Origin: JBLUOA01 sp048060095
Lineage (GTDB): Bacteria; Pseudomonadota; Alphaproteobacteria; Rhodobacterales; Rhodobacteraceae
Assembly: GCF_048060095.1 (NCBI RefSeq)
Contig: NZ_JBLUOA010000007.1
Coordinates: forward strand, 1-64,000
Length of the DNA: 64,000 nucleotides
Reading direction: 5' to 3'
Positions 60,751 through 64,000 of this stretch are shown here, in pieces; the first letter of the stretch is position 1; every line of letters begins with the position of its first letter. A program made the translations under genes and the position numbers. Under the pieces are notes generated by a model that did not search any database, was not told the DNA's origin, and saw nothing but the letters and a program-made list of their open reading frames with translations.

Positions 60751-61917
60751 TTAGTAGGATTTTGGCAGGCCGAGCGCATGTTCCGCGATGAACGAAAGCA
60801 CCAGTTGCGGGGTCACCGGCGCGATGCGGAACAGAATGGCCTCCCGAACCAGGCGCTCGACATGGTATTCCTTGGCATATCCAAATCCGCCGAACGTCAG
60901 CTGCGCGGTCTGCGTCGCCTTCACCGCCGCCTCGGCGGCCAGATATTTGCTTGCGTTGGCTTCATTTCCGCAGGGCTTGCCAGCGTCGTAGAGCGCGCCT
61001 GCGTTCATCGCCATCAAGTTGGCCGCCTCCAGTTCCGCCCAGCTGACCGCCAAGGGGTGCTGTACACCCTGGTTCTGACCGATCGGCCTGCCAAAAACGA
61101 CACGCTCGTTGGCGTAATCCGCGGCGCGCCGAAGCGCATTGCGCCCGATTCCGACCGCTTCGGCGGCAACCAGAACCCGTTCGGGGTTCAGCCCGTGCAG
61201 GATCTGGCGAAATCCCTGGCCTTCTTCGCCGATCAGATCCTCGGCCGGGATCGGAAGCCCGTCGATGAACAACTCGTTCGAGTCGACGCACTTGCGGCCC
61301 ATCTTTTCGATCTCGCGCACGGTAACGAACGTGCGGTCCAGATCAGTGTAAAAAAGGCTTAAACCTTCGGTCGGTTTCTTGACGTCCTCAAGCGGGGTCG
61401 TGCGCGCCAGCAGCAGGATCTTGTCGGCCTCCTGGGCGGTCGAAATCCAGACTTTCTGGCCATGCACTACGTAACGGTCCCCCTGGCGCACGGCGCGTGT
61501 TTTCAGCTTTGTGGTGTCCAGGCCGGTTGTCGGTTCGGTCACCCCGAAACACGCACGCTCATCGCCGGCAACCAAAGGCGGAAGGTATTTCTTCTTCTGG
61601 TCATCGGTGCCAAATTTCACGACCGGGTTCAGGCCGAAGATGTTCATGTGGATCGCCGAGGCGGCGCTGTTGCCGCCGCCGGATTCTGCAATGGCCTGCA
61701 TCATGATCGCAGCATCGACGATGCCAAGACCGGCGCCACCGTATTCTTCGGGAATGGCAATCCCCAGCCAGCCATCGCGGGCGAGCTTTTGATGCAACTC
61801 TCGCGGGAAACCGCCTTCGCGATCGCGGGTTAGCCAGAATTCGTCATCGAATTCTTCGCAAATCCGCAGGACCGCATCGCGGATTCCCTGCTGCTCGGAT
61901 GTCATCTGATAAGTCAT
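60751..61917 (-). CDS. Acyl-CoA dehydrogenase family protein
   Basis: This 388-residue acyl-CoA dehydrogenase has FGVTEPTTGLDTTKLKTRAV near residue 125, VHGQKVWISTAQEADKILLLART and a predicted base in LNPERVLVA. It ends HALGLPKSY, in the same subfamily as the enzymes at 33760 and 42648. The start at 61917 follows TTGAGGAGAAAT, a good ribosome site. It sits between a class III CoA-transferase (30 bp upstream) and the NDP-forming synthetase, suggesting activation by CoA transfer followed by dehydrogenation. Substrate unknown. Confidence 0.86.
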   Translation of the reverse strand: MTYQMTSEQQGIRDAVLRICEEFDDEFWLTRDREGGFPRELHQKLARDGWLGIAIPEEYGGAGLGIVDAAIMMQAIAESGGGNSAASAIHMNIFGLNPVVKFGTDDQKKKYLPPLVAGDERACFGVTEPTTGLDTTKLKTRAVRQGDRYVVHGQKVWISTAQEADKILLLARTTPLEDVKKPTEGLSLFYTDLDRTFVTVREIEKMGRKCVDSNELFIDGLPIPAEDLIGEEGQGFRQILHGLNPERVLVAAEAVGIGRNALRRAADYANERVVFGRPIGQNQGVQHPLAVSWAELEAANLMAMNAGALYDAGKPCGNEANASKYLAAEAAVKATQTAQLTFGGFGYAKEYHVERLVREAILFRIAPVTPQLVLSFIAEHALGLPKSY

Positions 61918-61947
61918 GAATTTCTCCTCAAGTCTTGCAGACCCGGC

Positions 61948-63162
61948 TCAGCGGCCCGGTTCGACCACAGTGCCTTTTTCGATAAGCTGGTCGATTTGCC
62001 CGATGTCGTACGCGAGCTCTTGTAAAATCGACCGGGTGTCGGCGCCCAGTTCGCCGCGCCCAAGCCAGCGCAGCCGCCCCGGCGTCTTGTCCAGCTTTGG
62101 CAACGGCCCTACGACCTTGGTGTCGTCGCCATCCACACCGACAATATTCCCCCGGGCTTCGATCTGAGGATCGGCCAGGATATCATCAACGTCATAGACC
62201 ATCGCTGCCACCGCATCGTGGGCGTCAAAGATGTCGATTGCCTCCTTCGCGTCATGCTCGGCAACGAATGCCCCGAGCCGGTCGACGATTTCGTCCATAT
62301 GCTCTGCAAAACCGTCGAGGCTCTGGAACTGCGGCTGTTCCGCCCATGTCTTGCCACCTGCCGCCTCCAGCAGGCGCCGCCCGGTTGCCGCACTGCCCGC
62401 GCTGACGGTGATCCATTTTCCGTCCCGGGCACGGAACACCCCCGCCGGGGCGTAGGAATTCGGGGCCTGAAGTCCATTTCGGTCAACCGGCAGTCCCGCG
62501 CCGGTGCGCGTGGGCACGTGGTAGTCGATCAAACGCAAGAGCGGCTCAAAAATGGCCAAGTCTACCACCTGTCCCCGGGCACTGCCGTTTCGCACCGCAT
62601 GCAGCGCCATCATCGTGCCGTAGGCCGCCATGAGACCGGTGGTCGAATCCGCCGCAGGGAAACCGGGATGCATCGGTGCATTGTCAGCAAAGCCCGTGAT
62701 GTGGGCCAGACCGCTCATGGCTTCACCGGCCCGACCGAAACCAGGCCAAGAGGCGCGCGGCCCCGTCTGGCCGTAACCCGAGATCCGCACGATCACCAGA
62801 TCGGGGTTCCAGTCATGCAAGACCTCTGGTGCCAACCCTGCTCTTTCCAGAACGCCGGGGCGAAAGTTCTCGATGAGTACATGGGCGTTTTCGACCAGTC
62901 GGCGCAGAATGGCGCGACCGTCTTCACTCTTCCAGTCCAGCGCCATCAGACGTTTGTTTCGTGCCAGGGTCTTCCACCAGACGCCCACGCCATCGCTGGC
63001 GCGCGCGCTCAGCACCCGTAGCATGTCACCCTGCCCCGGACGCTCGATCTTGACCACGTCGGCTCCAAAATCGGACAGCAATGCGCCGCACATCGGTGCA
63101 GCGATCACATGCCCCAGTTCAATCACCCTGACATCGCTCAGTGGTCCATTATCCATTTTCAC
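61948..63162 (-). CDS. Class III CoA-transferase (CaiB/BaiF family)
   Basis: This 404-residue CoA-transferase has VIELGHVIAAPMCGALLSDFGADVVKIERP-type N-terminal sequence, MALDWKSEDGR near residue 73, RISGYGQTGPRASWPGFGRAGEA near 126, and the probable catalytic Asp172 in AADSTTGLMAA. It would transfer CoA onto an incoming acid. The start is uncertain: GTG 63162 has GAGG at good spacing, while ATG 63156 is two codons later. It is first of a three-gene minus-strand operon, divergent from the synthetase at 63318. Confidence 0.87.
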   Translation of the reverse strand: MKMDNGPLSDVRVIELGHVIAAPMCGALLSDFGADVVKIERPGQGDMLRVLSARASDGVGVWWKTLARNKRLMALDWKSEDGRAILRRLVENAHVLIENFRPGVLERAGLAPEVLHDWNPDLVIVRISGYGQTGPRASWPGFGRAGEAMSGLAHITGFADNAPMHPGFPAADSTTGLMAAYGTMMALHAVRNGSARGQVVDLAIFEPLLRLIDYHVPTRTGAGLPVDRNGLQAPNSYAPAGVFRARDGKWITVSAGSAATGRRLLEAAGGKTWAEQPQFQSLDGFAEHMDEIVDRLGAFVAEHDAKEAIDIFDAHDAVAAMVYDVDDILADPQIEARGNIVGVDGDDTKVVGPLPKLDKTPGRLRWLGRGELGADTRSILQELAYDIGQIDQLIEKGTVVEPGR

Positions 63163-63259
63163 GCATCTGCCTCGTTTGCGAAAATTCTCTACGTCAAGCC
63201 CTAGTTTTCGGTTCTGACAGCCACAGTCTGGCCGGAACAGAAATCCATTGCGAGAATAA

Positions 63260-63275
63260 TCGAACAGCCGTTAGA
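63260..63275. promoter_or_regulatory. Degenerate island-type operator in the last divergent gap
   Basis: TCGAACAGCCGTTAGA keeps the right half CGTTAGA, seen at 7300, but has two mismatches in the left half. It lies in the 155-bp gap between divergent genes at 63162 and 63318. It is a weak candidate. Confidence 0.35.
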
Positions 63276-63317
63276 TCGTCGAACGAGCCGACTTTTTTTT
63301 ACTTGACGGAGGAAAGT

Positions 63318-64000
63318 ATGCCAGAGCCAAACACGAATCAAATGGCGGCAGGCCGGCCCACGGTTGCCGAAGCACTGGACGGGTTGTTCAATCCTCGCAC
63401 CATCGCGGTAGTGGGCGCGTCCCGCACCAAGGGCAAGTTGGGGCAGGCCGTGATGGCTCTGCTGAAGAGCAACGGTTACAGCGGCACGATTATCCCCGTG
63501 AACCCTTCGGGTGGCGAGATCGAAGGCCTTGCTGCCGTGCGCAGTCTGGAAGAGATCGACAGCCCGATCGACGTGGTTGTGCTGGCAACGCCGGTCGGGG
63601 TCGCACTCGGCGCTCTGGAAGCCTGCACTCGGCTCGATGTAAGGGTCGTGGTCGGGGTCACCTCGGGCTTTTCGGAAGCCGGGGAAGAAGGGCATGAGAA
63701 CGAGGAGCGATTGCGCCGGATCATGCAAGACGCGCCCTTTCGATTGGTGGGGCCGAACTGCGAAGGCGTGGTGCGCCCCGCGTCGGACCTGCAACTGACC
63801 TTCAGCCCGATGTTCAACGATCTTCACCCTGGTCCCGTGGCGATGATTTCCCAGTCCGGCGCGCTTGCAGGCCTTATGGCGTTGCGCTTGGGCGAACGCG
63901 GCGTGGGCATCAACGCCATCGTCTCCAGCGGCAACGAGACCGACCTAACCGCAGCGGATCTGCTCGATTATCTGGGCAACGACCCCCAGACGCGGGTGGT
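63318..64000 (+). CDS. NDP-forming acyl-CoA synthetase, N-terminal part (runs off the window)
   Basis: ATG 63318 has ACGGAGGAAAG upstream. The frame stays open to the window end, giving about 227 codons. It starts with an N-terminal extension, then NPRTIAVVGASRTKGKLGQA (CoA-binding loop) near residue 30, VGPNCEGVVRP near 140, and SQSGALAGLMALRLGERG near 175, the same order as in the synthetase at 58612-60726. It is therefore a paralogue with at least the CoA-binding and first ligase domains; the rest is outside the window. Activity and acyl preference cannot be judged. Confidence 0.87.
   Translation, partial: MPEPNTNQMAAGRPTVAEALDGLFNPRTIAVVGASRTKGKLGQAVMALLKSNGYSGTIIPVNPSGGEIEGLAAVRSLEEIDSPIDVVVLATPVGVALGALEACTRLDVRVVVGVTSGFSEAGEEGHENEERLRRIMQDAPFRLVGPNCEGVVRPASDLQLTFSPMFNDLHPGPVAMISQSGALAGLMALRLGERGVGINAIVSSGNETDLTAADLLDYLGNDPQTRV

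Noticed and set aside
457..63827. Many long open frames on the strand opposite to or out of frame with the genes listed
   Set aside because: They are GC-driven shadow frames: no family motifs, no ribosome sites, and arginine-, alanine- or histidine-rich composition, each wholly inside a well-supported gene.
1..64000. tRNA, rRNA, CRISPR array, riboswitch or prophage
   Set aside because: No cloverleaf-like gaps, repeat-spacer patterns, conserved leader folds or phage genes were seen; all gaps between genes are under 300 bp.

Overview
The window is a GC-rich, densely packed catabolic island. It is probably from an alphaproteobacterium, and the style of the proteins suggests Rhodobacterales; this is inferred from protein character and codon use, not from a marker gene. 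Almost every gene encodes an acyl-CoA enzyme, a transporter subunit or a TetR/IclR/AraC regulator. I count eight intact acyl-CoA dehydrogenases plus one remnant, five crotonases, five classical SDRs, two SCP2-type thiolases, three PaaI-type thioesterases, four AMP-forming acyl-CoA ligases, two NDP-forming acyl-CoA synthetases, two class III CoA-transferases and three separate biotin-dependent acyl-CoA carboxylases. No tRNA, rRNA, CRISPR array or phage gene was seen. No stretch longer than 300 bp lacks a gene.

Layout, left to right. At 1-317 the tail of an IS630-type transposase truncates a metallo-beta-lactamase-fold gene. At 457-7273 (minus) there is an operon of TetR, carboxyltransferase, hydratase, biotin carboxylase/carrier, LCAD-like dehydrogenase and the biotin importer BioY. 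At 7454-9493 (minus) are an SCP2 thiolase and an SDR, divergent from a PaaY-like hexapeptide protein. At 10489-16690 (minus) is an Atu-like (acyclic terpene utilisation) operon: hydratase, AtuA, a biotin carboxylase split from its carrier, and a carboxyltransferase with Gly where the other two have Phe. At 16825-21812 (plus) are two isovaleryl-type dehydrogenases, an AtuB-like SDR, a crotonase and two thioesterases. At 21828-23159 (minus) is a 443-residue protein made of two complete TetR repressors fused head to tail. At 23286-28097 (plus) are a BadH-like SDR, a ligase, an NmrA-like protein, an AraC regulator and a thioesterase. At 28118-31699 (minus) are a ligase and a 2,4-dienoyl-CoA reductase. 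At 31793-44661 (plus) is an eleven-gene operon with a cyclic-acyl-type dehydrogenase, a PaaK-like ligase, the third and divergent carboxylase, an HMG-CoA-lyase-like enzyme, a citrate-synthase-like lyase and an HTD2-type hydratase. At 44785-52539 (plus) is a LIV-type ABC importer with an acyl-CoA synthetase inside the operon and a 30-codon leader ORF. At 52565-64000 are CoA-transferases, a thiolase, dehydrogenases, an IclR regulator and two NDP-forming synthetases.

A 16-bp palindrome close to TCTAACATNTGTTAGA recurs in the regulatory gaps, usually between a TTGATC-like -35 and a TTAGAT-like -10. Every divergent promoter region carries at least a version of it, so most of the island looks like one regulon under TetR-type repression. 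The tandem TetR has a near-perfect site in front of its own gene.

Working model (inference): a carboxylic acid or alcohol with methyl-branched, unsaturated and possibly alicyclic parts, such as a terpenoid, is imported and activated to CoA esters. It is then shortened by beta-oxidation. Beta-methyl branches are removed by carboxylation, hydration and lyase cleavage. The substrate cannot be fixed from sequence alone.
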